A stretch of DNA of 64,000 nt from Gemmatimonas sp. (GCA_011390805.1 JAABRT010000009.1:1-64000), one strand, 5' to 3'; counted from the first letter of the stretch, positions 16,135 to 28,810 are shown. The notes: generated by a model from the letters alone, not told the origin. Numbers and translations: made by a program.

Positions 16135-17453
16135 CACGCGGGCCGCTCCACGGCCGCCGCGTACAGCTGCAGGTACTGATCTGCGACCTGCTCGGGACTG
16201 AACCGGGCAAGCACTCGCTCACGGGCGCGATGTCCCATCGCGCGGGCCTCGTCCGGATTGTCGGCCATGCTATCGATCGCGCGCGCCAGCGCGGCGGTAT
16301 CGCCGGTCGTGACAAGCACCCCGCCATGCTCGGGCTGCACAACATCGGGCAGACCGCCGGAGTCGTACGCAATAACAGGTGTGCCGCACAGTTGCGATTC
16401 AACAGCCACGAGGCCAAGCCCTTCTTCGCGGGAGGGCATCACGGTGACGAGCGCATTCTGATAGAACGCTGTCAGCTGATCCGCTGCCAGCGCACCGTGC
16501 CAGGTGATACGGGTGTCGACACCGAGTTTGATGGCGATCTGTTGCACTTCGTCGCGATCGGGACCATCGCCGATGATATCGCAGTGCACATCATGGGCGG
16601 AACGGGCGAGGGCAACACAGAGGTCGGCGGCGCCCTTTTGGGCGTTCAGGCGACCGACGAACAGGATGCGGGGGGGGGAGGACGGCGTTGTCGGTGTTGT
16701 CGGTGGGACGGTTGACGGTGAACGGTTAGCGGTGAACTGCGCGTTGGACTGCGTTGTCGGTGGCACCGTTAACGGTGGACGGTCTGCGGTGAACTGCGCG
16801 ATGTCGACGGGCATGGGGGCGACTTGCACTGCGCTGTCGGGGGCGATGCGCTGGGCTTCGGATGCCAGCCATGTGGAGACGGCGGTGAGGGCGTTGGCTC
16901 GGCTCAGAACACGGCGCATGAGTGGGTGCACGATGGGCTTGGTGCGGGCCAGACGCACGTCGCTGCCGTGCATGGTGATGACCAGCGGTGTGCGGTTACC
17001 TTTGCCTATGCTGCTGACCGATAGTGCGAGGCCGGCGGGGAACCACCAGTGCGCGTGCACCACATCATACGGAGTGGCGTTGCGATGGGCTTCACGCAAT
17101 GTTCGCTTCGTCGCTTGTCGCAGACTCCAGAGCAACTGCGCAAACGCGAACTTCGCCGACCACGATGAGCGCACAAGTTCAGCCATTGTGCCTTCGTACG
17201 CGAGGTTCTGGCGCTGCTCGCTTGCGTAGCGGACGCGCTGCACTGAGACGCCGTCTATGGTTTCGCGTTCCTTGAGGCCGGCGGCCGCCGGCGCGAGCAC
17301 ATGCACGTGCGCACCGCGGTCAATCAGTGCGCGGGCCAGTCGCCAGACAAACGAACCGGCAGCGTCACCAACAAAGCGCGGAAAGTTGTGCGTGACAAAC
17401 AGCACGCGTGGTGCGCCTGTCACCGGTGCGCGTGCCATCGCGGCGGAGCTCAA
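16134..17453 (-). CDS. GT4 family glycosyltransferase with repeated linker
   Basis: This is a GT-B fold enzyme. The acceptor domain starts 'RVLFVTHNFPRFVGDAAGSF'. The donor domain starts 'RILFVGRLNAQKGA' and contains the EX7E-like signature 'MPSREEGLGLVAVESQLCG'. Between the domains is a Pro/Thr-rich linker of about 45 residues made of two 19-residue copies starting AQFTA(D/N)R, coded by a 57-bp tandem duplication. The linker borders a run of nine G bases at 16670-16678, in which slippage would break the frame. The track start is TTG 17453, overlapping the GT2 stop; ATG 17438 is an equally good start. It probably adds a sugar to an envelope glycan. Confidence 0.9.
   Translation of the reverse strand: MSSAAMARAPVTGAPRVLFVTHNFPRFVGDAAGSFVWRLARALIDRGAHVHVLAPAAAGLKERETIDGVSVQRVRYASEQRQNLAYEGTMAELVRSSWSAKFAFAQLLWSLRQATKRTLREAHRNATPYDVVHAHWWFPAGLALSVSSIGKGNRTPLVITMHGSDVRLARTKPIVHPLMRRVLSRANALTAVSTWLASEAQRIAPDSAVQVAPMPVDIAQFTADRPPLTVPPTTQSNAQFTANRSPSTVPPTTPTTPSSPPRILFVGRLNAQKGAADLCVALARSAHDVHCDIIGDGPDRDEVQQIAIKLGVDTRITWHGALAADQLTAFYQNALVTVMPSREEGLGLVAVESQLCGTPVIAYDSGGLPDVVQPEHGGVLVTTGDTAALARAIDSMADNPDEARAMGHRARERVLARFSPEQVADQYLQLYAAAVERPA
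16670..16678. repeat. G9 homopolymer inside the GT4 gene
   Basis: Nine consecutive G on the + strand (C in the coding strand) encode part of a Ser-Pro-Pro-Arg stretch just before the donor domain. Adding or losing one base would truncate the enzyme. Tracts of this length can be hypermutable, but no variation can be seen in one sequence. Confidence 0.9.
16696..16809. repeat. 57-bp tandem duplication in the GT4 linker
   Basis: Copy one is 16696-16752 and copy two 16753-16809; their first 48 bp are nearly identical (for instance both end the matched part with GCGGTGAACTGCGCG). The unit codes for 19 residues and keeps the reading frame. Confidence 0.85.
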
Positions 17454-18466
17454 TCGTCGTGTCGCGAGCGACCCGCTTCCCGCTCGGCGAGCACTTCGTC
17501 CAGCGCACGTCGCACATCACGCAGTTCGGCGCGCTGTTGCGCGATCTGTTCGCCGAGCAAGCCGGTGGCGAAGAAGATGGAGCCGAGCATCAGGCACGTC
17601 TGGATGAGTGTCCACACCCAGCGCTGTCCGAGTCCTGTCACGGCCAGCCAGCCGAGAGCGCCCAGACCGGCAAGAGTGCCGATGGCGAAGAGTGCAGCGC
17701 CCATCATACCAAAGGCCAGCAATGGCTTCTGACCAAAGCGCAACTCAAACCACACTGCGAGCATATCCAGCACGCCCACAGGAATGCGGCTGATACCGAA
17801 CTTTGAGCGGCCGGCGTTGCGCGGATACAGCGGAATGGGCACCTCACCAACCGTGTAACCCTGATTGGCCGCGAGCACAATCATGTAGCGGTGCCAGTCG
17901 GGTCGCATGGGCAGCGCATCCATGATCTCCCGCCGGTACGCCTTCACATTGTTGAGGTCACGCACCGAAACACGAAAGAGTCGCTGACTCAAACCATTGT
18001 AGATCTTTGAGACGAACGCCTTTTCGTATTTGCCCTGCTTGAATCCCGTGACCATGTCTTTGTCGCCATCAAGAATCGGCTGAACAAGGCTGGGAATATC
18101 TTCGGGCTTGAACTGCAGGTCGGCGGGATAAAACACCAGTACATCACCACGTGCATTCAACCAACCCGTGCGCAGTGCTTCGGCAATCCCGCGCTGCGTG
18201 CGATGTCGTACGGGACGCAGAAACGCATACCGCTTTCGGAGCGACTGCAACACCTCCCACGTGTCATCACTTGACCCGTCGTCGATGACAACGACTTCGT
18301 AGGTCGCGCCATGCGCCGAAAACGTTGCCTCGGCGAGCTCCATGAACAGTGGCAGGTTCTCCGCTTCGTCCTTGGCGGGTACGAGCACGCTGACATCAAG
18401 CGTGGGGCGTGCCGACGTCGTACGCGGTGCATCGGCAAAGCCGGTTGGCGCCGTTGTCAACGACAC
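17450..18466 (-). CDS. GT2 family glycosyltransferase with C-terminal membrane segments
   Basis: The 338-residue protein has the catalytic domain first: 'VSVLVPAKDEAENLP', 'VVVIDDGSSDDTW' and 'DVLVFYPADLQFKPED' (an aspartate-containing donor motif, here ADLQ in place of the common DxD). Two transmembrane segments follow (about residues 240-265 and 275-305), then a charged C-terminal helix 'EQIAQQRAELRDVRRALDEVL'. The layout is that of GtrB/CsbB/ArnC-type enzymes, which load a sugar onto undecaprenyl phosphate. Start GTG 18466 lies 3 bp after the rpoN stop. It is one of two GT2 enzymes in this cassette. Confidence 0.9.
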   Translation of the reverse strand: MSLTTAPTGFADAPRTTSARPTLDVSVLVPAKDEAENLPLFMELAEATFSAHGATYEVVVIDDGSSDDTWEVLQSLRKRYAFLRPVRHRTQRGIAEALRTGWLNARGDVLVFYPADLQFKPEDIPSLVQPILDGDKDMVTGFKQGKYEKAFVSKIYNGLSQRLFRVSVRDLNNVKAYRREIMDALPMRPDWHRYMIVLAANQGYTVGEVPIPLYPRNAGRSKFGISRIPVGVLDMLAVWFELRFGQKPLLAFGMMGAALFAIGTLAGLGALGWLAVTGLGQRWVWTLIQTCLMLGSIFFATGLLGEQIAQQRAELRDVRRALDEVLAEREAGRSRHDD

Positions 18467-18469
18467 GCG

Positions 18470-19963
18470 CTACACCCGCTTGCGCATGCGCGCCGGAAGA
18501 ATGCCCAGCTGATCACGATACTTGGCGACGGTACGACGGGCGATCTGTACACCGGTACGCAACAGAATCTCGACGATGGCCTGATCGGTAAGTGGATTCA
18601 GTACGTCTTCACCACTTACCAGCTTCTCGATCTGATCCCTGATGCCGCGCGCAGACACATCGTCGCCGTCGGATGTCGATAGCCCCGACGAGAAAAAGAA
18701 CTTCAGCGGCAATACACCGCGCGGCGTCTGCACAAACTTTTCGTTGGTAACACGTGATACCGTGGACTCGTGCATACCGACGGCGTCTGCCACTTCACGC
18801 AACGTGAGCGGACGCAAATACTGAATGCCGCGCTCAAAAAAATCGCGTTGACGATCAACAATAAAGTTCATGACCTTGAGCATCGTCTGACGACGCTGTT
18901 CAATGGCCTGGATCATCCAATTCGCGGAGTTGAGCTTGGCCGCGATAAAGTCCTTGCTCTCCGTGTCAAAACGCTTGCGATCGCGCGCCAACTCCTGATA
19001 CGAACGGCTCAGCGTGAGACGCGGCAGATTGCCGTCATTCAGGAAGACGTGGTATTGACCGTCGATCTTGTCAATGACGAGATCGGGGATGATATAGTCG
19101 TCGCTGCCGGCCGAGTAACGCAGTCCCGGCTTGGGATCCAGACGCGCGACTTCGTCGGCGGCGGTCTGCACTTCCTGCGCATTGATGCCAAACTTCTTGC
19201 TTACTTCACTCCATCGATGAGCGATAAGTTCGTCAAACGCTTCATCTACAAGTCGCCACGCCAGCGTGCCCTCGGCACCCAGTGCGCGCAACTGCAGCAA
19301 CAGGCATTCACGCAAATCACGCGCACCCACGCCCGGCGGATCAAGCTCCTGCACGATGCGCAGCATCGACACGACTTCTTCGTCGGTGAACGCATCGGCA
19401 GGCGGCATGTCGAGTTCTTCCGCCGCACGCAGGAGCACTTCGTTTACGCCGTCGCGGATCTGATCAAGCGTGGCGGCGAGATGTCCGGTTTCATCAATGT
19501 TGCCGATAAACTCTTCGGCCAGCAACGCCTGTCTGGGAGTCAGATCAAGCAGCGCGATCTGCTCTGACAAATGATCGGCGAGATCCGAGACAGCGACTGT
19601 GACCGGCTCGAAGTATTCCCGTTGCTCGCTCTCTTCCCGCATGCCGCCGGTTTCAAAACCATCAAGCAGCACACCTTCCCAGTCAATATCGTCGTCGCCC
19701 GACTTCTCAGGCTCCGGCTCGGCGGTTGCGTCGGCCTCAACGAGGTTTTCGGGCTCGGTGACGTCGTCGTTTTCGCTCTCTGACTCGGCTTCTTCGTCGT
19801 CGGGTTCAACCAGCTCGAGGAACGGATTGGTGAGCAGTTCCTGCTTGAGATGTTGCTGCAGGTCGAGCAAGGGCATGTACAACAGATCCATCGCCTGATA
19901 CAGGCGTGGATTGATCTTGAGCTCCTGCCGGAGCGACGTGCTCTGCTGTAACCCCGTCTTCAT
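18470..19963 (-). CDS. rpoN: RNA polymerase sigma-54 factor
   Basis: The 497-residue protein has the order expected of sigma-54. The N-terminal activator-interaction region is rich in Gln and Leu ('QSTSLRQELKINPRLYQAMDLL'). An acidic region II covers about residues 55-115. The core-binding and HTH regions follow ('LTLREVADAVGMHESTVSRVTNEKF'), and the C-terminal RpoN box reads 'ARRTVAKYRDQLGI'. It directs transcription from -24/-12 promoters with AAA+ activators, none of which is in this window. The ATG follows the lptB stop directly. An lptB-rpoN order is also found in proteobacteria. Confidence 0.98.
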   Translation of the reverse strand: MKTGLQQSTSLRQELKINPRLYQAMDLLYMPLLDLQQHLKQELLTNPFLELVEPDDEEAESESENDDVTEPENLVEADATAEPEPEKSGDDDIDWEGVLLDGFETGGMREESEQREYFEPVTVAVSDLADHLSEQIALLDLTPRQALLAEEFIGNIDETGHLAATLDQIRDGVNEVLLRAAEELDMPPADAFTDEEVVSMLRIVQELDPPGVGARDLRECLLLQLRALGAEGTLAWRLVDEAFDELIAHRWSEVSKKFGINAQEVQTAADEVARLDPKPGLRYSAGSDDYIIPDLVIDKIDGQYHVFLNDGNLPRLTLSRSYQELARDRKRFDTESKDFIAAKLNSANWMIQAIEQRRQTMLKVMNFIVDRQRDFFERGIQYLRPLTLREVADAVGMHESTVSRVTNEKFVQTPRGVLPLKFFFSSGLSTSDGDDVSARGIRDQIEKLVSGEDVLNPLTDQAIVEILLRTGVQIARRTVAKYRDQLGILPARMRKRV

Positions 19964-21340
19964 TTACGCAGTCGCCTCCGCGACGTGTTCCGCGAACCGC
20001 GCACGCAGGCGCGCTGTCAACGTGGGGCCCAGATACATGCGTGAGACACTGTCATCAAACACCAGATCGCGAACCGTTCCGGAATACTTCACCTGGCCGT
20101 CATACATGATGTACGCGCGGTCCACAATGTCCAGTGTCTGCTCCACGTTGTGGTCTGAAATCAGGACGCCGATCCCGCGATACCGCAACTCAGCCACAAT
20201 CTTCTGGATATCGTCTACCGCAATCGGATCGACGCCTGCAAACGGCTCGTCGAGCATCATGAACTTGGGCTCGGTCACCAAAGCCCGTGTAATCTCGAGT
20301 CGCCGACGTTCGCCGCCGGAGAGCTGAAACGCCTTGCTGCGGCGCAGATGCTTGATCTTGAGCTCATCAAGCAGGAGCTCCAAACGCTTGAGGCGCTCGG
20401 CCTTGGAGATATCGAGCGTCTCCAGGATGGCCAGAATGTTGTCCTCTACCGACAGTTTGCGGAAGATGGACGGCTCCTGCGCCAGGTAGCCGATACCGCG
20501 CTGCGCCCGCTGATACATGGGCATGCGCGTTATGTCTTCACCGTTGAGCGTGATTTTGCCGAGCATAGGTGCGATCAGGCCAACGATCATGTAAAACGTG
20601 GTGGTTTTGCCGGCGCCATTGGGGCCCAGCAGTCCCACGATCTCACCCTGTTTGAGCCGCACCGCGACGTCATTCACCACGCGTCGGCTCTTGTACATCT
20701 TGACCAAGCCCTCGGCCGAAAGCTCGCTGGCGTTTTCGATAAGCAGCGGACCAGCGGCAATCGTGCGCACGACCCGTTGCGTCTCGATTTCCTTGAGTTG
20801 CTCAAGCATCGAACCCGCCGGCGCCTCGGCGAGCGCGCGTTGCACCGCTGCCGTGAGGCGAACCACGGCATCGGGCGCCGATGGCTCAGCCGCCGGCAGC
20901 TGCACCAGTCCGTCGGCGGACATCGCGGGCAGCACGACCGTGGCCAAATGCTGGCGTATGTCTTCATCGTGCAATCGATCGGCGGCCGACGCAATGTCTC
21001 GCCCTTCGGCCTGAAGCGCGGCGAGCTTGAGATTGCGATACGCTGTGGCCACCGCGTGCAGCGGCGCCGCGACCTCGCCCGACGGGCTGTACTGGCTACC
21101 TTCGGCGCCGGACGCGATAAGCAGCGCGCGCAGCGTGGTGACGTGCGTGACATCTCCCTCGCGCAAGCGGGCCAGCAGCGCATCCAGAGCCAACTCTTCG
21201 CGCGGCGCAGCGGCCGGCGCTTCACGGTGCGCTTCGGTGATCGCGTCCTGCGGTGCTTGGATCCGCGCGTCCTGCGGCCCATCCTGCGGCCCAACAGGCG
21301 ACTCGTCGTCGTGTTCGGATGTCGAGTTAATGTCAGTCAT
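19964..21340 (-). CDS. lptB: LPS export ATPase LptB with long N-terminal extension
   Basis: Residues about 207-458 are a complete LptB ABC ATPase: Walker A 'GPNGAGKTT' (239-247), signature '[10 protein letters not shown]', Walker B '[13 protein letters not shown]' and the switch His in '[10 protein letters not shown]'. LptB powers LPS extraction from the inner membrane together with LptF/G (not in this window). The first 206 residues are extra: an acidic low-complexity start (1-50), then an Ala/Leu-rich helical region. Ordinary LptB is about 240 residues. ATG 21340 shares one base with the stop of the LptA-like gene. Internal ATG codons exist near the ABC domain, so a shorter product cannot be ruled out. 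Confidence 0.94.
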   Translation of the reverse strand: MTDINSTSEHDDESPVGPQDGPQDARIQAPQDAITEAHREAPAAAPREELALDALLARLREGDVTHVTTLRALLIASGAEGSQYSPSGEVAAPLHAVATAYRNLKLAALQAEGRDIASAADRLHDEDIRQHLATVVLPAMSADGLVQLPAAEPSAPDAVVRLTAAVQRALAEAPAGSMLEQLKEIETQRVVRTIAAGPLLIENASELSAEGLVKMYKSRRVVNDVAVRLKQGEIVGLLGPNGAGKTTTFYMIVGLIAPMLGKITLNGEDITRMPMYQRAQRGIGYLAQEPSIFRKLSVEDNILAILETLDISKAERLKRLELLLDELKIKHLRRSKAFQLSGGERRRLEITRALVTEPKFMMLDEPFAGVDPIAVDDIQKIVAELRYRGIGVLISDHNVEQTLDIVDRAYIMYDGQVKYSGTVRDLVFDDSVSRMYLGPTLTARLRARFAEHVAEATA

Positions 21341-23175
21341 CACGTGCGCCAACGGCGGTCAAGTAATCGATCGAAAAAATCAGCCGGCAGGCCGACAGCA
21401 CGACGGGCGGGAACAGCAGGCGAACCCGGCCATGGTGCAGCCGGTCCACTGAAACGTAGCGAGCGCCGGGCCAAAGTGTCGGGAGGCGGGATAACGACTG
21501 AATCGCGCGCCAGAGAGTCCCTTCGCGCGGAATCACGGGCTATGGAATCACGTGCCGCCGAATCGGGAGGCAGCACGCATCCAACAGCGGTTGTGTCGGC
21601 CAGCGAGTCGGTGGTTGGTTCGAGATAGACGCCCGATGCCGCACTGTCGATGGTCACATCGCGAATCGACCCCGAGTCGAACTCCACGACCACTTTGTGC
21701 CCGCGCGAATAGTTGATAGCCGGAGGGCAACTGCGACCGCGACTCGACGGAATCTGGTACAGCGCACTGGCATTCCGAATAGCGGTCACCCGACGGATAA
21801 TGCTTTTGGCCGAAGTGTCCGGCGCGGTCGTTGCCGTGTCGAACTCGGCGATAATCGTGTCGCCGCTCAGCACATCTTCTTCGGGATCGGCAATGCGCAC
21901 CGTGTCGGGTGTGCCTTTGGCGAGTGCGCGGCCCACCGCGTTTACACGCGTGAGAATCTGTCCCGGCATCAGGATTTCCAGCGAATCGGCTTCGAGTGCC
22001 TGCAGCGACGTTTCAGCGTAGGAGCGACCCGCGCCCGATGCCCACGCCTCACTCACCTGCTGGTCCTCCAGCTTCATTTCAACACGCTCGGCGCGCATGG
22101 TCACGTCGTTGCTGGTGGCTTGCGCGCGATGCAGTGCCACAACGCGTTCAATCACGCGATTTGCACTGAACAGATCAATGGAGTCTCCCACGAGCCGGAA
22201 CGGCTGCTCCGTATCAAGGGAAACGATCGATGCGTTGCGTATGAGCCGTGACGTCTCGGTGAGTTTGTCAAAGCTGGCGCTGTCGGCTTCGGCGCGAATC
22301 ATCTCGCGATTGATTTGCACAGTGCCCCAGGCCACGATGCCGGTGTCACCGATGGCCTCAAACTGATTGGCGACAATGGTAATGGGCGGACGGGATGCGC
22401 CGGTGGAGTCTTTTTCTATGAGCCGCAGCGTCGGCCGCTGCGGCGCGTACATGCGCGACGCCGGACGGTTCACCGTGGCGCGATAGTACTCAATAATCGG
22501 ACCGGAAAATGTGGACCCGGTCTCGATATCCGTGGCCACCACATTCTGATACGCAACGAGTTTGTCTTCGGCCGTGAAGTACGACATGGACTGCGAGGTC
22601 ATGCGAATCTTTCCGGGTTCGTCAAACACCACGCCACCAATAAGATTCAGCAAACCGGCGCTCTCGTATTGCTCGGCGCTGTCGGCACGAATCGTTTGCG
22701 GATCACCCTGACAGCGCGCTACAACGCCGCCGCCGATAAACGTATTGCGTGAGTTTTCCCCAACACGTGTGCTGGTCAGGCGCGATTCCGAGGGGCTTTC
22801 GCTGAAATCCAGCAGACAGTCGCGAGCCGGAGGCTTGGGCGCCGGTGGCTTTGGCGCGGGGGTGCTGTCGGCGGCACGCAGCGCCGAGTCGGGACGCGCC
22901 GAGTCGGCGATGGCCGCGCGGCGGATAGAATCGGTGGTGATGGAATCGCGGCGAACAGAATCAGCCAGCGCCGCGGCACGCGCGGCTTGCGCGATGGAGT
23001 CAAGCGCCGCCGAGTCGAGCGGCGTGGAATCAGGCAGCGCCAGCGAGTCGGTCACGACGTCGGGCGGCACTACGGGGGGGGGAGACGTTCTGCCGCGAAA
23101 ACAGCCAGCGGAAAACACGCTGAGCGCAACGAATCCCACAAGCGCAGCACGCGCATGTCTTCCGCGCGTACTCAC
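21340..23175 (-). CDS. LptA/OstA-like LPS transport protein, enlarged, probable lipoprotein
   Basis: The 611-residue protein starts with a short hydrophobic signal ending in Cys25 ('SVFSAGC'), an imperfect lipobox. Residues 30-125 and 520-575 are rich in Asp-Ser ('[14 protein letters not shown]' and similar) and look unstructured. Between them is a long beta-rich region with OstA-type segments such as '[22 protein letters not shown]', '[23 protein letters not shown]' and '[20 protein letters not shown]'. LptA bridges the periplasm in LPS transport but is usually under 200 residues, so this may combine several OstA modules. Start GTG 23175 overlaps lptC (GTGA). A G9 tract lies near its 5' end. 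Confidence 0.78.
   Translation of the reverse strand: MSTRGRHARAALVGFVALSVFSAGCFRGRTSPPPVVPPDVVTDSLALPDSTPLDSAALDSIAQAARAAALADSVRRDSITTDSIRRAAIADSARPDSALRAADSTPAPKPPAPKPPARDCLLDFSESPSESRLTSTRVGENSRNTFIGGGVVARCQGDPQTIRADSAEQYESAGLLNLIGGVVFDEPGKIRMTSQSMSYFTAEDKLVAYQNVVATDIETGSTFSGPIIEYYRATVNRPASRMYAPQRPTLRLIEKDSTGASRPPITIVANQFEAIGDTGIVAWGTVQINREMIRAEADSASFDKLTETSRLIRNASIVSLDTEQPFRLVGDSIDLFSANRVIERVVALHRAQATSNDVTMRAERVEMKLEDQQVSEAWASGAGRSYAETSLQALEADSLEILMPGQILTRVNAVGRALAKGTPDTVRIADPEEDVLSGDTIIAEFDTATTAPDTSAKSIIRRVTAIRNASALYQIPSSRGRSCPPAINYSRGHKVVVEFDSGSIRDVTIDSAASGVYLEPTTDSLADTTAVGCVLPPDSAARDSIARDSARRDSLARDSVVIPPPDTLARRSLRFSGPAAPWPGSPAVPARRAVGLPADFFDRLLDRRWRT
23074..23082. repeat. G9 homopolymer near the start of the LptA-like gene
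   Basis: Nine G on the + strand encode three prolines soon after the signal peptide. A one-base slip would abolish the protein. This is the second G9 tract in the same operon. Confidence 0.9.
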
Positions 23176-23735
23176 GGAGTCTCCACTTTCACCGGCGCCA
23201 CGCCTTTGAAGTTCCGCAGCACACGGAACTGAGAAAGTTGCGGATCGGACTCAAATCCGATGCCGGTGAGTTGCCGCTTGGGCGGCTCATTGAATGTAAA
23301 TGTGGTGTCGCTGAAAATCTGATTGCGCAACTCGTCGTACACGAGGCGAGGGGTCTCCAGCTGCGTGCCGTCTTCGCGCAAGATTACCACATCACCGCGC
23401 GCCTCAAGCCGGTTGAGTCGCTTGTTGTACGTGCCCTCACGCGCGGTCATAATGCCGTCCTCGGCACCCAGCGAGTCGAAGAACGTCACGTTCACACGAC
23501 GCAGTTCCATGCGCTCGCCGCCTTCATACATGTACAGCGTGTCGGACAGCAACTTTCCCTTGGACACACCATTGCCGGTGAGCTGGATGGTGAGTCCCCA
23601 GAATACCTGCTCGGCAGAATCGGGAATCACACTGTCTACTGCCGTGCGCGGCGCGGTGCCCGACGGATCGGCACACGCGGCCGCAAGCGCGACAATCGCG
23701 CTCAACGCAACAACAAACGAATGACGCGCGGTCAT
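23172..23735 (-). CDS. lptC: LPS export protein LptC
   Basis: The 187-residue protein has an N-terminal hydrophobic signal ending 'VALAAAC' (Cys21), so it may be a lipoprotein rather than a single-span membrane protein as in E. coli. The rest is the LptC beta-jellyroll region, with the typical repeating pattern in 'TAREGTYNKRLNRLEARGDVVI', 'TPRLVYDELRNQIFSD' and 'GIGFESDPQLSQFRVLRNF'. In the Lpt machine it receives LPS from LptB2FG and hands it to LptA. The ATG overlaps the kdsD stop by 4 bp. Confidence 0.88.
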   Translation of the reverse strand: MTARHSFVVALSAIVALAAACADPSGTAPRTAVDSVIPDSAEQVFWGLTIQLTGNGVSKGKLLSDTLYMYEGGERMELRRVNVTFFDSLGAEDGIMTAREGTYNKRLNRLEARGDVVILREDGTQLETPRLVYDELRNQIFSDTTFTFNEPPKRQLTGIGFESDPQLSQFRVLRNFKGVAPVKVETP

Positions 23736-24766
23736 ACCGCCCCCGCGCGCATCAGGTCATGCAAATGCACAATGCCTACCAGTAAGTCGTGATCATCAAG
23801 TACCGGCATTGCCATCACGCCGAACGTCTCCATGCGATACACCACAGCGCTGCCCAGTTCACTCTCACGCGCCGTCCGAGGTGTGCGCGACATGACAGTG
23901 GCGGCCGGAACCGTCATCGGGTCGGCCTCGCGTTCGAGCAATCGCGCCAGGTCACCGGCGGTAATCACGCCCTGCAACCGGTCACCTTCCACCACCACCG
24001 CGATACCACGCTGACCAGCCAGACACACCGTTGCTTCACGCATGGTGGCATTGGCGCCAATCACCGGCAGCGGCTTCGCAACCATCACATCACGCACGCG
24101 CGTGAGCAGTTTACGGCCCAGTGCACCGCCGGGATGCAGCTTGGCAAAATCGTCTTTTCCAAACCCGCGCTGCTGCAACAATGCCACGGCCAGTGCGTCA
24201 CCAAGCGCCAACGTAACCGTGGTACTCGTCGTGGGCGCGAGATCGTGCGGACAGGCTTCTTCGCGCACGCCGATGTCGAGGACAACATCGGCATGACGCG
24301 CCAGCCGGGAGGTGCGATCGGCCGTCATGGCAATCATGCGCACTCCCATGCGAGCCAACGCCTCAATCAGCCCCAGCAACTCGCTCGTCTCACCGCTCTT
24401 GGACAACAGGATTGCAACGTCGTGCGGACCAACGATACCAAGATCACCGTGCACACTTTCTACGGGGTGCAAAAACATGGCCGGTGTGCCGGTGCTCGTG
24501 AACGTGGCCGCGATCTTCCGTCCCACCAACCCTGACTTGCCGACGCCCGCCACAATTACGCGTCCGGTGCTTTCGGCAATCAGTGATACGGCCCGCGAGA
24601 AATCATCGCCGAGTGACGCGGCCAATGCCGCAATCGCATCGCGCTCGAGTTCCAGTACACGCCGACCACGCGCAACGTTGTCATTTGGTGCGTCTGCGGA
24701 GTCAGCCCCGAGCGAAGCGGGCGTCGCGGGCGTCGCGGGCGTAGCGGGCGTAGCGGGCGAGGTCAC
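23732..24766 (-). CDS. kdsD: Arabinose-5-phosphate isomerase (Kdo pathway)
   Basis: KdsD converts ribulose-5-phosphate to arabinose-5-phosphate, the first step of Kdo synthesis. The 344-residue protein contains a SIS domain ('GVGKSGLVGRKIAATFTSTG', 'LSKSGETSELL') and two C-terminal CBS domains ('VRDVMVAKPLPVI', 'VMSRTPRTARE'). Ahead of the SIS domain is an unusual Ala-Thr-Pro repeat (residues 4-15) coded by 9-bp repeats. Start GTG 24766 overlaps kdsC by 4 bp. The product feeds KdsA, encoded two genes upstream. Confidence 0.96.
   Translation of the reverse strand: MTSPATPATPATPATPASLGADSADAPNDNVARGRRVLELERDAIAALAASLGDDFSRAVSLIAESTGRVIVAGVGKSGLVGRKIAATFTSTGTPAMFLHPVESVHGDLGIVGPHDVAILLSKSGETSELLGLIEALARMGVRMIAMTADRTSRLARHADVVLDIGVREEACPHDLAPTTSTTVTLALGDALAVALLQQRGFGKDDFAKLHPGGALGRKLLTRVRDVMVAKPLPVIGANATMREATVCLAGQRGIAVVVEGDRLQGVITAGDLARLLEREADPMTVPAATVMSRTPRTARESELGSAVVYRMETFGVMAMPVLDDHDLLVGIVHLHDLMRAGAV
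24717..24761. repeat. 9-bp tandem repeats at the start of kdsD
   Basis: Five units (four full, one diverged) of GCGGGCGT(C/A) run from 24717 to 24761 and encode Pro-Ala-Thr repeats on the - strand. The unit length keeps the frame. Confidence 0.9.
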
Positions 24767-25403
24767 GATGCTACCTCACTGTGCTTCTGCACGTAGGCCT
24801 CGACCGTGTCGTGCCACACGTCGCGCGCATCGAGCAACCCTTCGGCAAACTCGCGCACAGCCCCTGCCCCGCCCTTGCGTGACAGCTGCCACGTGCACGC
24901 GCGCTGCACTTCAGCCGTGGCGTTGCCAACCGCAACCGGCAGCGCGACACGACGAAGAATTGAAAGATCGGGCAGATCATCACCAATGAACGCCGCTTCA
25001 CTGTCTGTGCAGCCGAGTTCACTCAGCACACGCTGCCACGCAGCGAGCTTCCGCGCGTGGCGATCCTGCACCACCGCGTCTACCTGCAGCTCACGCGCGC
25101 GCTGCGCCACACTCTCGGACTCGCGTCCGGTCACAATTGCCACCTTGAGACCGGCCTGACGCAACAGCGCCACACCGAGTCCATCCTGAATGTCATAGCG
25201 CTTGAGTTCAAAGGGGATCAGGCGTTCACCATCTGTGCCTGCTCCGAGATACACGCCACCGTCGGTGAGTGTGCCGTCCACATCCAAACCCACCAGCCGG
25301 ATACGACGCGCCAGCGCCGGATCAATCACCGGCGCCTTGAGGCGGACCGGAGGCAGTTGATCACGTTCAGGCATTGCCATCCCGGAGTCCTGGTCACGTT
25401 CCG

Positions 25404-25407
<4 letters not shown>
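24763..25407 (-). CDS. kdsC: Kdo-8-phosphate phosphatase
   Basis: This HAD-superfamily phosphatase removes phosphate from Kdo-8-phosphate. The nucleophile motif is 'GLDVDGTLTDGGVY', the later motifs are 'VAIVTGRESESV' and 'GDDLPDLSIL', and there is no cap domain, as in KdsC. At 214 residues it is slightly longer than the family because of a polar 35-residue N-terminus; an internal ATG nine codons in is an alternative start. Start GTG 25407 overlaps the kdsA stop (GTGA). Confidence 0.95.
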
Positions 25408-28727
<3,320 letters not shown>

Positions 28728-28797
28728 AAGACTGTAGGGAGCGTCGAGCTTGTAGCAAGTTTCACGCCAGTTAAGATACCGGATCGTGTGGTCGAAG

Positions 28798-28810
28798 GCA
28801 AACCGTTTGC
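28798..28810. promoter_or_regulatory. Perfect inverted repeat between kdsB and terC
   Basis: GCAAAC-C-GTTTGC is a perfect 6-1-6 palindrome, 27 bp before the terC start in the 110-bp divergent gap. It may be an operator for terC or for both genes. A looser repeat, CTTG-TAG-CAAG, lies at about 28749-28759. Confidence 0.4.
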
